64,000 bases of DNA from Gymnopus androsaceus JB14. Lineage: Eukaryota; Basidiomycota; Agaricomycetes; Agaricales; Omphalotaceae. The notes below the pieces were generated by a model that ran no database searches, had not been told where the DNA came from, and saw only the letters and a list, made by a program, of their open reading frames with translations. The number at the start of each line of letters is the position of its first letter. Within the stretch, counting starts at the first letter, position 1. The stretch is from contig ML769537.1 of the NCBI GenBank assembly GCA_009733575.1, positions 101,893-165,892 of the forward strand. Reading direction: 5' to 3'. The position numbers and the translations under genes are program-made. This document shows, piece after piece, positions 35,339 through 45,900 of the stretch.

Positions 35339-35671
35339 GGTAGTTGCAGAGCGACTTGGATATATAGGGGGTTGAATGAATAGGGCAATACAAAAGCTCG
35401 GTTGCCGACTTTTATAATCATTCTACAGAAAGTAGCGAGCTCTTGAAAGAGCTGTGGAACTGCGAGGCAATTTTCCAGTGCATTTTTGAGCTGTGGAAAA
35501 GTAGGGGAAAATTGGCGAGCTCGAGGGTTTGAAGCAGCAGGAGAACATACGAGGCGCAGTCCCGGCCCGCCGCGGATGCAGATGAGATAAGATCAGATCA
35601 GATGTGGATCAGATAACGAGTCAACCTCTTTTGACTCGCGACCACCACCACTGAATTTTGAACAGATAATA
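35339..35671. promoter_or_regulatory. Divergent promoter region shared by RTA1-A and CCDC124
   Basis: The region contains TTATAAA-like boxes for the RTA1 side (GATTATAAAAGTCGG on the minus strand near 35425) that are conserved upstream of copies B and C. The elements CTCGCTACTTTC and GCTCAAAAATGCACTGGAAA also recur there. This conservation marks the probable regulatory part. Confidence 0.55.
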
Positions 35672-36866
35672 ATGGCACCCAAAGGAGGAAACGCAAAGAA
35701 AGAAAGCGGCCGAGCCAAAAAGGCAGAAAACGAGGCCAAGAAGCAGGAGGCTGCGAATGCTGATAAGGTGTGCGCTTTTCCTTGCCTTTCATTCCCTTTA
35801 ATCCTCATTCTACTCGTAGGAAAAGAAAGAATCTCAAGCGTGGGACTCCGGTTCCAAATCCAAGCAATCTGCAGCGGAAGCCAAGGAAGAAAAACGCAAA
35901 GCAGAGTTGGCGCGAAAGGCAGAGAATGCAAGGATTTTGGCAGAGGAGGAGGCTGCTGCGCCTCCAAAGGTCAAGCCTGCACCCAAAGCCGCAGCCAAAA
36001 AAGTCTACTGCTAAAGAGAGCAAACCTGCTGGTCCTGGCGCCCTCGCTGCCGGCGGTGGTCTTGCTGCTAAAGCCGATGATGAGGAAAAGGAAAAGGATG
36101 CTGCTCAAAGCCGAAGAACCTGCAGTCGTCGAAAGCTTCTCCAGCAACGGGCATCGACAACATGCTCGATCTCCTCGATGTCGTAACCGCAAAAGCCGAC
36201 AAGGCCAGTGTGGGGAGTCAGGCAGCGGGTATTGAGAGGCATCCTGAGGTGCGTACTCTACCTACCAAGTATTCTTCTACGTGCTAATCCTGCTCTGTAG
36301 CGCCGATTCAAGGTAAGCTTCACTGTGTAGGGCGTCCCCAGATGTCTGATCTTACCCGATAGGCTGCCTTTGAAGCATATCAAGAACGCGAGCTTCCTAA
36401 TGCTAGGAAGGAGGTATGTTTCGAATCCTGATACATATACCCGATACTAACTTTGGGTTTAGCACCCGGGCCTTAGGTTACAGCAATACAAGGTCCGTAT
36501 TCACTTTTTAGCCGACTGGTGTTGACTGACCGTGATAATAGGACTTGTTGTACAAGCAATTCCAAAAGTCGCCTGAGAATCCGTACGTCTGTTCTTTGCC
36601 TTGTCTTTTCTTTTTGCATTCCTGTTCCTTTCGATTCACCTCATTTCTCTCAATGCCCCTCCCTCGTTTCTGCTTGGGCTTTGGTTTGGTTTCCCTTGGC
36701 TTCGTTTCGCGTGTGCAACCTACGGATACAACCCTAACTTTCCTTACATAGATTCAACCAGACAACCATTTCCTACGATGCCTCCAAGGACGACAAGATC
36801 CAGGCGCTGAATGCCAAGAAGGCACAGGTTGAGGAGAGGTTGAGAGAGAGGCCTAGGGAATATTGA
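35672..36866 (+). pseudogene. CCDC124/Lso2-type ribosome-associated coiled-coil protein with apparent one-base insertions
   Basis: Seven exons from ATG 35672 (MAPKGGNAKKESGRAKKAEN) to TGA 36866. The N-terminal half is a Lys/Ala/Glu-rich coiled coil. The conserved C-terminal domain reads GIDNMLDLLDVVTA, RHPE|RRFK|AAFEAYQERELP, HPGLRLQQYK|DLLYKQFQKSPENP|FNQTTISYDASKDDKIQALN and ..REY. This is the CCDC124/Lso2 family, which binds ribosomes during recovery from quiescence in yeast and mammals and is normally single-copy. Introns are short and canonical. In exon 2 the frame needs correction at three places: six A instead of five at about 35995-36000 (AAAKKS), CAAAGCC at about 36108, and AGCAACGGG at about 36150. 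All three look like one extra A. Either the locus is dead or the assembly has homopolymer errors. Confidence 0.8.
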
Positions 36867-37939
36867 AGAGCTCCAAGGGCGATTCGGACTTCTTTGGTCT
36901 TCGACGCAGGCTATCTATATATTTACGGGACCCATGCATACGACGGTGCATCAGACTCGAGACTCTGGGGATGCGAGGGAGATGGATCGCCGAAGCAGCT
37001 GCAGGGATTCGGATTCGGACTTGGACTCAGACTTGGAGGCAGAGAATGCAATGGTGCGGGCAATGGGTCATTTGGCATGCGCGGGCGGCACACACTGAGC
37101 AGTATCTTGTAATGGCAGATGGCGGACGCTATATCGCGGGATGGTTTTGGCTGGAGCATGGCATCCTCGGGTGAGGGAAAGGCTCTGCAGACTCGGAGGG
37201 TGGTCATTGGTATGGGGATTGGGATTTGTGTCAAGAGGCATTGCTGTGGAAATCAAAACCGAAACCTTACATGTGTATTTACTACTAAGTAGTCCGAATG
37301 GAGTGGTTCAAGTGTAACAGGGCGCTTAATCCAACGATTAACTCCTCGAATAGCGGTGAGTTTTGCGGACTCGCTATCTTCTGCTTCTCAGGTCATTCTG
37401 TTGAGCAGTGGGCCGGATGGAAGGAAAGGATTGAGCTAAATAAAGGAATGAATATGTATAATCTCAGTGGACGTAGAACATTCACGAATATACCTAAATA
37501 AAGGAATGAATATGTATACTAAGGTATAATCAGTAAAAGAAGTAACAAAGTGAAAAGAATACTCACATCTCAGTACTAGTGGACGTAGAACACTGAGATG
37601 TGCTGGCATCGAAAAGTATCAAAGTAACTATTGGATTAAGTAGTAATGCGAATGGAAAGGAAGCAAAATAGTATGTACATAGGTCAAAGCTGTAAGTAAA
37701 TGACCGTATATGGAACGATACTTCTAACACACTCCGACTGCGATACTATGATACTCATCTCCTCAAGACCGTCTCCGCCTCTGCGACTTGCCCTCAGCTT
37801 GAAGTTAATTTACTTTGACGTCGTGCTGACCGCACATCCAGAGCTGTCAGAGTAAGCTGAAAATCTTACACAGGAAGTCAGAGTACCGTATATTCGAAAA
37901 ACTAGATATTACGATGATGAATCGTCGGGTTCCGTTTAA
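36867..37939. other. Downstream flank of CCDC124; no supported gene
   Basis: The first 150 bases are GA-rich (GGATTCGGATTCGGACTTGG) and are partly shared with the 20.9-kb relic. A short duplicated phrase (AATAAAGGAATGAATATGTATA) occurs at 37439 and 37498. Confidence 0.4.
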
Positions 37940-38720
37940 TTGCCACTGAGTCTGAACAGCCTGCACGATCTTCGAGCGGGCTTAGGAGGAGGTCCAACAC
38001 CCTCTAATACAGCAAGCAGGGTTCGCTGCACACGGATAATCATCGTAGCGTCATCACGCAAATTCAGAATGACGCCAAAGTCGAAGGTGAGTCACCCGAT
38101 TTCTGTGAGCCAGTGGATGCAAGAACAACACACAAGAGAATGTATTAACAGGGACGGTCAATATGTGTATTATGAGACCATATCATGATACAACAGCGCA
38201 GCGTGAGGCCAAGGAAAGTAAAGGTACCAGATCGACGGAAGTAGAGCGAAAAAATGGGGAGTTCTATTGTCTGGTACAAAAATGGTTAAGCCCATTGGGC
38301 ACTGGCTTTGATAAACCTTGGACGTAAATAGATATGAATTTTCGACAGTACGCCGGAACTACAAGCCTGTTATTGGGCAGAACCGGTGAGCAAGATATAC
38401 TGGGCAGTGGGAGCACCAGAAAGCATGATGGACTTACCCATTGTGGCGCAATTGAACATCCTCTTATCGATTGGGTGATTGCCCTTTCACCCGTCAAACC
38501 TTCAACCCAGAAAGATGATTAGCCATGCGGACTTTTCTTGAAGGCGTTAAATGCCTTACGGTAGGTGTAACGACCGTTGGGAGGAAGGACTTCGATGAGA
38601 TGCGAAGAGCAGGAATGAATAAATGAATATTTGATTATCAAGCCACCAATAAGTGGACCTAGAAGAGAGCGAGGCACTCAGTTTCCATGAGGTCATGATG
38701 ATGAATACGGAGCCATTCCA
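37940..38720 (-). pseudogene. Unknown gene, copy 2 of an inverted duplicate
   Basis: Minus-strand pieces: LIEVLPPNGRYTYRKAFNAF then KKSPH (38600-38527), CSPVLPN.. and KFISIYVQGLSKPVP (38400-38300), LTFDFGVILNLRDDATMI and RVQRTLLAVLEGVGPPP with a stop at 37938-37940. It matches 26330-27000 in opposite orientation and is the better preserved copy. It ends with a basic tail, KPARRSCRLFRLSGN. Family not recognised; exon borders uncertain. Confidence 0.55.
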
Positions 38721-38878
38721 AATTTCCAGTAGCTGTCTAATAATAAGACAGCTACGTAGAGCTATATGCAGATGACGCAAACGGACACTGGCAGTATTTA
38801 AGCAAGAACGGAGGCGTCTTTTCTATCCAACATCCAAAGCCACCAACCAACCAACCACTACCTTTATACATCATCACT
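38721..38878 (+). promoter_or_regulatory. Promoter of the small 70-residue gene
   Basis: A TATA-like AGTATTTAAGC at about 38793 and a CCAACCAACCAACCAC pyrimidine/CA-rich leader at 38840-38860 precede the ATG at 38879. This is a usual layout for strongly expressed small fungal genes. Confidence 0.45.
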
Positions 38879-39191
38879 ATGGGTCTCGAGAATGATTTCA
38901 AGAGTGCTGAGGGTGCCATTGACGGTCAGAGGTAGAAATTATTCCTTGGAAGGCATGTGCAGAGCGCTGACCACAACCAGTTCCAATCAGGAAACTCAAA
39001 GCAACCCTGGCGGGGACGCAAAGAAGGACACTTTTGTAGACTCTGGTAAGTTTGTATTGCTTGAAGCATTGACTGCAACTCATCTGGTGTAATGTGAAGC
39101 CGTCGATCAGTTTGCAAGCAAAGAGGGAGCTCCTGCCGGTGCTGATCCTGAGATAAACAACGTTGTTAATGACGAGGTCAACAAGTTTTAA
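38879..39191 (+). CDS. Small acidic conserved fungal protein (about 70 aa)
   Basis: Three exons: MGLENDFKSAEGAIDGQ (from 38879), intron GTAGAA..CCAG, SSNQETQSNPGGDAKKD and TFVDS, intron GTAAGT..GAAG, AVDQFASKEGAPAGADPEIN and NVVNDEVNKF with stop at 39191. All phases agree. No signal peptide and no cysteine. The pattern (repeated 'VxxxVNxF' and 'KEGxPxxADxxINxVV') is that of small basidiomycete proteins of unknown role. Missed by single-frame ORF calling because no exon exceeds 110 bases. Confidence 0.7.
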
Positions 39192-39524
39192 GCTTGGACA
39201 TTTACTGTACTCGAATTTGTAAAGCTCACTCAGAAAACTTAAAATACTGTATGAATTTTAAATCCCCTTCAATCGCAGCTTGTCCAACAGACTCAGATGG
39301 TTACACCAGATTGAAAGACCCTTTGGACAGACCTGGCAAGTAGAAGTGTTACTGTGTAAATAATGGGGTCAAGTGCTTTTCGTTCCGTACTTGTTCCTAC
39401 ACCATTCCGACAACTGTTTTTTTGCAACCGTAGGGCTGGTGCAGTTACTAGTTTCATATGTTTATCCAGTTTACCTTCTTCCTCTTCCTAACTAGGCATA
39501 GCACGCTCATAGACTCGGAATTGG
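39192..39524. other. Spacer before the tandem array
   Basis: No gene or repeat recognised. Confidence 0.35.
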
Positions 39525-39690
39525 TCAAATGCAAATCACAAATTCGAATGTGTGGCCTTTCGGAACAGGACCACCGTCCGCTGGCGACTTGCCAAATTCT
39601 TCAGATGTGACATTGGTCATATATTGTGGCAAACTGTGGAGGACGATCTGAGGCGAGTCAGTATGGCGTTGATTATTCGGATATGAGTTG
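39525..39690 (-). pseudogene. APH-like kinase, 5' fragment
   Basis: The minus strand reads SPQIVLHSLPQYMTNVTSEE, related to the starts of the APH copies at 42.6 and 45.5 kb (MTGSPQIPVLLQS.., MAVSPQISVLPHS..). The start codon is ATA here. Nothing of the kinase core remains. Confidence 0.65.
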
Positions 39691-39694
39691 AAGT

Positions 39695-39890
39695 CTAGTT
39701 TATGCGAGGGATTCTTTCTTTTCCTATGAGTAGAATAAAGATTAAAGGGAATAAAAGGCAAGAAAGATCCCATAGACCTTTTCAGCATTCGGAGCTTCCC
39801 TCGTTTTCAGCATTTCTAGCTCGCCTGGTTTCTTTCTTTGCGGTGGATTCCATTATTATCTTTGCAAAAAGATTGAGTGGTCAAGTAATC
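39695..39890 (-). pseudogene. CCDC124 exon 1-2 relic in array unit 1
   Basis: The reverse complement contains the stretch around the first CCDC124 intron (GCTCCGAATGCTGAAAAGG.., TTTCTTGCCTTTTATTCCCT, CTACTCATAGGAAAAGAAAG), aligning with 35700-35835. The start codon and most of exon 1 are degraded. Confidence 0.75.
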
Positions 39891-40123
39891 TTATCCACAT
39901 CGTATCTCATCCATTTGAAACTCCGCGCCTCATCTCTGCTTCAACACCACCTCGCTACTTTTCGCTACTTTTCTCCGCAGCTCAAAAATGCACTGGAAAC
40001 GCACCTCGCTGCTCAAGTTCCACAGCTCTTCCAAGAGCTCGCTACTTTCTATACGATGATTATAAAAAGTCGGCGACCGAGCTTTGTATTGCCTTATTCA
40101 CTCTTCAACCCCTTATATCCGCC

Positions 40124-41662
40124 ATGTTCAAACGAATTTCCTTTTTATCGGTCTTGTTGTATGGCCTTACCCTCGCTGCTGCCTCCAATGGCTCAGATGT
40201 CATTTCAGTGAGTTTGGCGATTCTTCAATTCATCTCAATAATTGATTGCTTTACTAGAATCTCGATGCTCGGGATACAACCAACACCAAGAACCAACGCC
40301 CGGTGTATGTCGAAAAGATCAGTCAGTCTGTAATGCGAATACTAACTGGAGCTGTCGATAGTGCTGGTTTCATTATGAAAACATGGCCTGCCATTATCGG
40401 GATAGTACTCTACGGCTTGTCCGGTGCAATCCATTGGATTCGTGAGTATGAGTATGACCTCCAAAACGCTCCGTTTTACTCATTCATTCTCTAGACTTCT
40501 TTCGCATCGGGCAGCGGTACATGCTTACCTTGACTATTGGCATGACCTGTGGGTTAGTTTCCTGTGCTTTTTGAAATGGGTAGCTAAACTATGTTATCCA
40601 ACAGGCTTCACGTTCGGATTGATCATGCGCGTCGTCGACTCTCATTCACCCTATTCACTTGGAATATACATCGTAGAAGATTTCGTATGTACCCTCCTTC
40701 CTTCCTTCCTTTCCCTTTACTTCAACCGCACCCCGCTAAACACTTCTTCTCATCTAGTTTGTCCTGCTCTCACCCTGTGCCTTCCTCGCTACCGAGTACA
40801 TGCTCCTCTCTCGATTAGCCACCAGCCTCGGCCAAGACATCGCTGACGACTGTTTATTAATTCCTGCCCGCCGCATCACAAAACTCTTTGTCTGGAGTGA
40901 TGTTATCACGTTTTGGATTCAAGCGAGCGGTGGAGGACTTTCTGTGAACCAGAAGTTGTCTTCGGTTGGAACCAAGGTAAGACCTTGATTCTGCCTCCTG
41001 CCCTCCCAGTTGTGTTTACTCAACATCTACAACTCACTACATAGATCGCGATGGTTGGATTGATTCTGCAACTAGTCTCTTTCGCCCTTTTTACTATCAT
41101 GCTCATCGCGTTTGGGTTCAGAGTGTTCGTGTTGTTTGATTCTTGTAATATTACGGTGACTGACGCGCTTTCATCAGTCGCGCAAAATATCCCTCCACTT
41201 GGAACATCCGTGCAAGCTCACGTACTAGCGAATCTTTGACCTCCGTAGTGGGCCCCTTCAAGATATCAAGCATATCGAATTGGAAAATCTTATACTTTAC
41301 TATGTGCTTGACGTGCATAGGTGTTCTGATTCGATGCGTCTTTCGTATTGCTGAGTTTGCTGGAGGGTAAGCAAGCATCCTTTTCACTTACTGTAACTGT
41401 TTGTCCTACGCTTATACTAATCTACAGATACTTTGGGTTCCTGGCTACGCACGAAGGATACTTCTACCTCCTCGATGCACTTCCTCTGTGGATCGCTATG
41501 ACGCTGTATTGCTTCGTCTGGCCGAGTCGGTTCATTAATAGACCAGAAGCAGACTTTACGGCGAGTCGTGGTACAGTGGTTGGAGTACCGTTGATTGAAC
41601 AAGGAAAAAACCAGGAAGGTCGTATGCGAGACAGTAGGTACCTGGCTCGCTATAAACATTGA
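40124..41662 (+). CDS. RTA1-like seven-transmembrane protein, copy B
   Basis: Plus strand. Exon 1 is 40124-40207 (MFKRISFLSVLLYGLTLAAA, hydrophobic leader), exon 2 40258-40304 (NLDARDTTNTKNQRP), exon 3 40362-40441 (AGFIMKTWPAIIGIVLYG..), exon 4 from 40495 (FFRIGQRYMLTLTIGMTC). Then come FTFGLIMRVVDSHSPYSLGI, FVLLSPCAFLATEYMLLSRL, PARRITKLFVWSDVITFWIQ, GLILQLVSFALFTIML, FGFRVFVFRAKYPSTWN, ILYFTMCLTCIGVLIRCVFR, IAEFAGGYFGFLATHEG and LPLWIAMTLYCFVWPSR. The C-terminal tail (..EQGKNQEGRMRDSRYLARYKH) differs from copies A and C because the tail was replaced. The intron after MTC lacks a GT donor that keeps frame in any copy. Expected role: plasma-membrane lipid-translocating or stress-response protein. 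Confidence 0.8.
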
Positions 41663-41689
41663 TACAAGTGATGTATCATATCGTGGATC

Positions 41690-42604
41690 GAATTGATCTC
41701 CTCTTGGCGTCGTTTCACCGGGAAGACACAGTCGAGAATCATTGACCACCCAGGCGTCATAAAATCTGGATCATGCATGCGCGAATATTCCCTGAACGAG
41801 GATAAAATCGAGAGTTTTCCCAGTCAGGGATAGCTGTGATTCTGTTATTATCATCTGGGTCAACCACGATATCCTTGGGTAGGAGGTCGCCGTGTGTAAA
41901 GCAAATACCACTATCGCAGCAAAGGTGAGTGAGCAGGAGTTTGCGCGTGACTAACGTACTCTATCTCTACACATATAGAGCTGAAGAGGAGATCGCGAAA
42001 AAAAATCGTGAAATTCTGTGGGCCCCTTGCACACGTTTGTTGGCTGAAGATACGGAGGCACCAGCAAGGAGCGAAGTGCTTCTCCAGTTACGGAACAAAC
42101 AATATCCGATGGTATTTTTCTCATGCACTGTATCAGATCCTTGAGGTTTGCACCAACGGCTGCTAGGGTCTCGGACTGAGCTGATCAACGACAGTTGCGA
42201 CTCGAGGGACACCTTTGGCTCTTCCGTGCAGATATACTACACTTCGGGGGTGGGGTGGCATCACCCAGGGACTCCCTAGAGCAAAGAAAAAAGAAAAAGA
42301 AGTCGGATTCGAATAGGAAATTACCGGAACGATGAGGAAGTCAACACTGACCTATGATGTGGGTTTTCCGGAAAGCAATGACTTTCGGCAGAGGGAGGCC
42401 TTTTCCCCCGAAAATGACATGCATAAAACCTCTTCCGCAAGACACCTACCCCCGCACTTCAGGACTATACCTGGTCCAATTCAAACCACCGTCCGCAGAC
42501 GACCTTTGCGAATCTTCTCAGGAATCACAGGGGAAATTGGCGATATATTGTGGCAAGTCGAGATGAGACTGTAGAAGGACAGGAATCTGTGGCGAGCCAG
42601 TCAT
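41690..42604 (-). pseudogene. Aminoglycoside phosphotransferase (APH)-like kinase, decayed, array unit 1
   Basis: Minus strand, possible start at 42604 (MTGSPQIPVLLQSHLD). Recognisable pieces: VVYLHGRAKGVPRVATVV, PSDIVCSVTGEALRSLLVPP, the Brenner-type catalytic motif THGDLLPKDIVVD at about 41905-41865, and the metal-binding ITAIPDWENSRFYP (DWE) at about 41835-41795. Stops and indels occur, for example a one-base deletion turning SPKTLAA into SPRP-stop near 42160. APH-like proteins of fungi phosphorylate small hydroxylated substrates; substrate unknown here. Confidence 0.75.
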
Positions 42605-42639
42605 CGCGTTGGTTACAACTTCAAGACAGATGTGGGGGT

Positions 42640-42795
42640 AAGTCAAGTTTATGCGAGGGACTCTTTCTTTTTCTACGAATAGAATGAAGATTAAAGGGAA
42701 TGAAAGGCAAGAAAGATCGCAAACACCTTTTCAGCATTCGCAGCTTCCCTCGTTTTCTGCCTTTTTAGCTCGCCCGCTTTCTTGCTTCGAGACCA
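42640..42795 (-). pseudogene. CCDC124 exon 1-2 relic in array unit 2
   Basis: The reverse complement contains GCGAGCTAAAAAGGCAGAAA, AGCTGCGAATGCTGAAAAGG and the intron and exon 2 start (TTCATTCCCTTTAATCTTCA, AGAAAAAGAAAGAG). It is closer to the intact locus (35700-35835) than the unit 1 relic. Confidence 0.75.
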
Positions 42796-43117
42796 CCTCG
42801 CTACTTTTCGCTACTTTTCTCCGCAGCTCAAAAACGCACTGGAAAAAGCACCTCGCTGCTCAAGTTCCACATCTCTTTCAATAGCTCTCTACTTCCGCCT
42901 CTAGGATGATTATAAAAGTCGCCGGTCAGCAATAGTGCTTTGTATTGCTACTTTTCTCCGCAGCTCAAAATGCACCGGAAAAGCACCTCGCTGCTCAAGT
43001 TCCACAGTAGTTCTTTCAAGAGCTCGCTACTTTCGCCTCTAGGATGATTATAAAAGTCGGAAACCGAGCTTTACATTCCTTTGTTCACTTCCACCCTCTA
43101 TGTATCTGAGTCGCTCC

Positions 43118-44618
43118 ATGTTCAAACGAATTTCTTTTTTATCGGTCTTGTTGTATGGCCTTACCCTCGCTGCTGCCTCCAAGGGCTTGGATGTCACTTC
43201 AGTGAGTTTGGCGATTCCTCAATTCATCTCAATAGCCAGAATTGATTGCTTTACTAGAATCTCGATGCTCGGGATACAACCAACGCCGAGAACCAACGCC
43301 CGATGTATGTCGAAAAGATCAGTTAGTCTGTAATGTGAATACTAACTGGGACTGTCGATAGTGCTGGTTTCATTATGAAAATATGGCCTGCTGTTATTGG
43401 GATAATACTCTACGGCTTGTCCGGTGCAATTCATTGGATTCGTGAGTATAAGTATATGTCCTCAAAAACACTTCGTTTTATTTATTCATTTCTAGACTTC
43501 TTTCGCACTGGGCAGCGGTACATGCTTACCTTGACTATTGGCATGACTTGTGCGCTGGTTTCTTTCCCTCTTCAAAACGAGTAGCTAAATCATGTTGTTC
43601 AACGGGCTTCACGTTCGGATTGATCATGCGAATTGTCGACTCTCATTCACCCTATTCAGTCGCAGTATATGTCATAGAACTTGCAGTATGTACATTCCTT
43701 CCTTAATTCTTTCCTTTCCCTTTACTTCAACCGCGCCCTGCTAAGCACTTTCTATTATTTAGTTTGTCCTCCTCTCACCTTGCGCCTTCCTTGCTACCGA
43801 GTACATGCTCCTCTCTCGATTAGCCACCAGCCTCGGCCAAGACATCGCTGATGACTGTTTATTGATTCCTGCCCGCCGTATCACAAAATTCTTTGTCTGG
43901 AGCGACGTTATCACGTTTTGGATTCAAGCGGGCGGTGGAGCACTTTCTGTCAACCTAAAGTTGTCTTTGGTCGGAACAAAGGTAAGACTTTGATTCTGCC
44001 TCCTGCCCCTCCCAGTTGCGTTGCTCAACATCTATAACTCACTTCATAGATCGTGATAGTTGGATTGATTCTACAACTAGTCTCTTTCGCCCTTTTTACT
44101 ATCATGCTTATCGTGTTTGGGTTCAGAGTGTTTGTGTTGTTTGATTCTTGTAATAATTACGGCGACTGACGTGCTTTCATCAGTCGCGCAAAACATCCCT
44201 CCGCTTGGAACATCCGTACCAGCTCTCGTACTAGCGAATCTTTGACCTCCGTAGTGGGCCCCTTCAAAATATCAAGCATATCGAATTGGAAGATCCTCTA
44301 CTTTACTATGTGCTTGACATGCATAGGTGTTCTGATTCGATGTGCCTTTCGTATTGCTGAGTTTACTGGAGGGTGAGCAAACATCCTTTTCACTTACTGC
44401 AACTGTTTGGCTTACGCTTATACGTACTCCACAGATACTTTGGGTTCCTGGCTACACACGAAGGATACTTCTACCTCCTCGATGCACTTCCTCTGTGGAT
44501 CGCTATGACGCTGTATTGCTTTGTCTGGCCGAGTCGGTTCATTAATAGACAAGATTTAGATGCTGAGTTGGTTGAACAAGCGGGTGCTCAAGGTCTCTAT
44601 GCGAATACGAAAGAGTAG
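43118..44618 (+). CDS. RTA1-like seven-transmembrane protein, copy C
   Basis: Same architecture as copy B: MFKRISFLSVLLYGLTLAAA (43118), NLDARDTTNAENQRPM, GIILYGLSGAIHWI, TGQRYMLTLTIGMTC, LIMRIVDSHSPYSVAVYVIE, ATEYMLLSRLATSLGQD, RRITKFFVWSDVITFWIQ, FVFRAKHPSAWNIR, IRCAFRIAEFTGG, LPLWIAMTLYCFVWPSR, ending ELVEQAGAQGLYANTKE at 44618, the same tail as copy A. The C-terminal exons are in frame. The acceptor before FTFGLIMR reads CAACGGG and has lost its AG, so splicing at this intron (about 43560-43605) may fail. It is otherwise the most complete copy. Confidence 0.75.
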
Positions 44619-44921
44619 AAAGGGGCAAGGAAGGGGTGAGGTTGCGAGTAGAGATAGATTTAGATTTAGATTCAGGTAGGGGTAGGGGTTTCTACTAATA
44701 TTATGTAGCATCGGACAATATTGCTGTTTTCATAAAAGTTAGCCGCCCTTGACATTTCACTCTCATGGACTTTTTTTTGTGCTCCGAGCATTTAACACTC
44801 TTTGGTCATATCTCAGTGAATACTGTAGCTATTACCTTTTAATATAGTGCATTGTAGTCATCTAGTCAAGCCTGAGGTGCAACTCTAAAAACATTGAAGA
44901 TCCGAGCATGTTAATTTTTTT
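44619..44921. other. RTA1-C 3' flank
   Basis: The first 80 bases (GATTTAGATTTAGATTCAGG) are shared in reverse with the 3' flank of copy A near 33780. No gene. Confidence 0.5.
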
Positions 44922-45505
44922 TTACAGTAAATGAAATTCTGTGGGCCCCTTAAACACATTTTTTGGCTGAAGATACGGAGGTACCAGTAACGAGCGAAGT
45001 GGTTTTCCAGTCATGGAACAAACAACATCAGATGGTATTTCGCTCATGTACTGTATCAGAGCCTTGAGGTTTGTGCCAATGGCTGCTAGGGTTTTGGGAC
45101 TGAGCTGCTCAACAACAGTTGCGAGAGGGACGCCCCGGCTTCTCCCATGCAGATATACCACACTTCGGGGGGCGGGTTGGCAACACCCAGGGCTCTCTAG
45201 AGTAAAAAAAAAATAAGTCAGATTCGAATGGGACATTACCGGAACGATGAGGAAGTCGGCACTGACCTATGAAGTGGGCTTCCCGGGAAAGCAATGACTT
45301 TTGGCACTGGCAGGCCTTTTTCCCTCGCAAATGACATGCGTAAAACCTCTTCCGCGACACACCTACCTCCAAAATTCAGGACTACAGTCTACACTTGGTC
45401 CAATTCGAACCACCGTCCGCAGACGACCTTTGCGAAACTCTTCGGGAACGACAAAGGGGAAATCGGTGAGTGTGGAAGGACAGAAATCTGAGGCGAGACA
45501 GCCAT
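44922..45505 (-). pseudogene. APH-like kinase N-terminal half, array unit 2
   Basis: ATG at 45505 (MAVSPQISVLPHSPIS). Then EEFRKGRLRTVVRIGPSVDC, VAEEVLRMSFAREKGLPVPK and VIAFPGSPLHR, the usual N-lobe pattern of APH kinases. After an intron comes VYLHGRSRGVPLATVVEQLS, PKTLAAIGTNLKALIQYMSE and LQPKNVFKGPTEFH. The sequence then stops, and the catalytic HGDL and DWE region is absent. The N-lobe also needs a frame change near 45395. It is a truncated relic. Confidence 0.75.
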
Positions 45506-45900
45506 GGCGTTGAGCAAGAGGAATGCAGAATCAAAATCGAACAGGACCGATCAAACGATTCCCGTTTTTAGTAGGGCAAACACTGCACTATGGTCTATAG
45601 GAGCCCTTCGGTACTCATCTGTGACACCTAGCTTACCTTGGATGATAGGGGCGAAGACTAGGTACAAACGTCGAGAACATATTTACTCACGTACGAAAAG
45701 GAAGCCGTTCGAGAACTTTCTGACTGATTCTCTTGCTCCGCTGCTGTAATTACAGTACATAATTTGGTTCGTCTTTGTTGTTGTTTCTTGGACCGCTTAT
45801 AGGACTGATCGTTTACTGCTTGTTATCCGGTTCATGATCACAAATCAAGCAAGTTTTATTTCGAGAAATAAAAGGTACAAATACTATATTATGGAAATGT

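Larger units (their letters stand above)
39525..45510. repeat. Tandem array of about 3-kb units: CCDC124 5' part / promoter / RTA1 / APH
   Basis: Two direct units, about 39700-42615 and 42640-45510, each carry a reversed relic of CCDC124 exons 1-2, the shared promoter, an RTA1 gene on the plus strand and a convergent APH-like gene on the minus strand. A partial APH 5' end (39525-39680) precedes the first unit, so the breakpoints lie inside this module. The parent arrangement, inverted, is the RTA1-A/CCDC124 pair at 33.8-36.9 kb. Confidence 0.8.

Noticed and set aside
35770..36186. 138-codon ORF overlapping the CCDC124 gene
   Set aside because: Shadow of CCDC124 exon 2 in another frame (Arg/Lys-rich).
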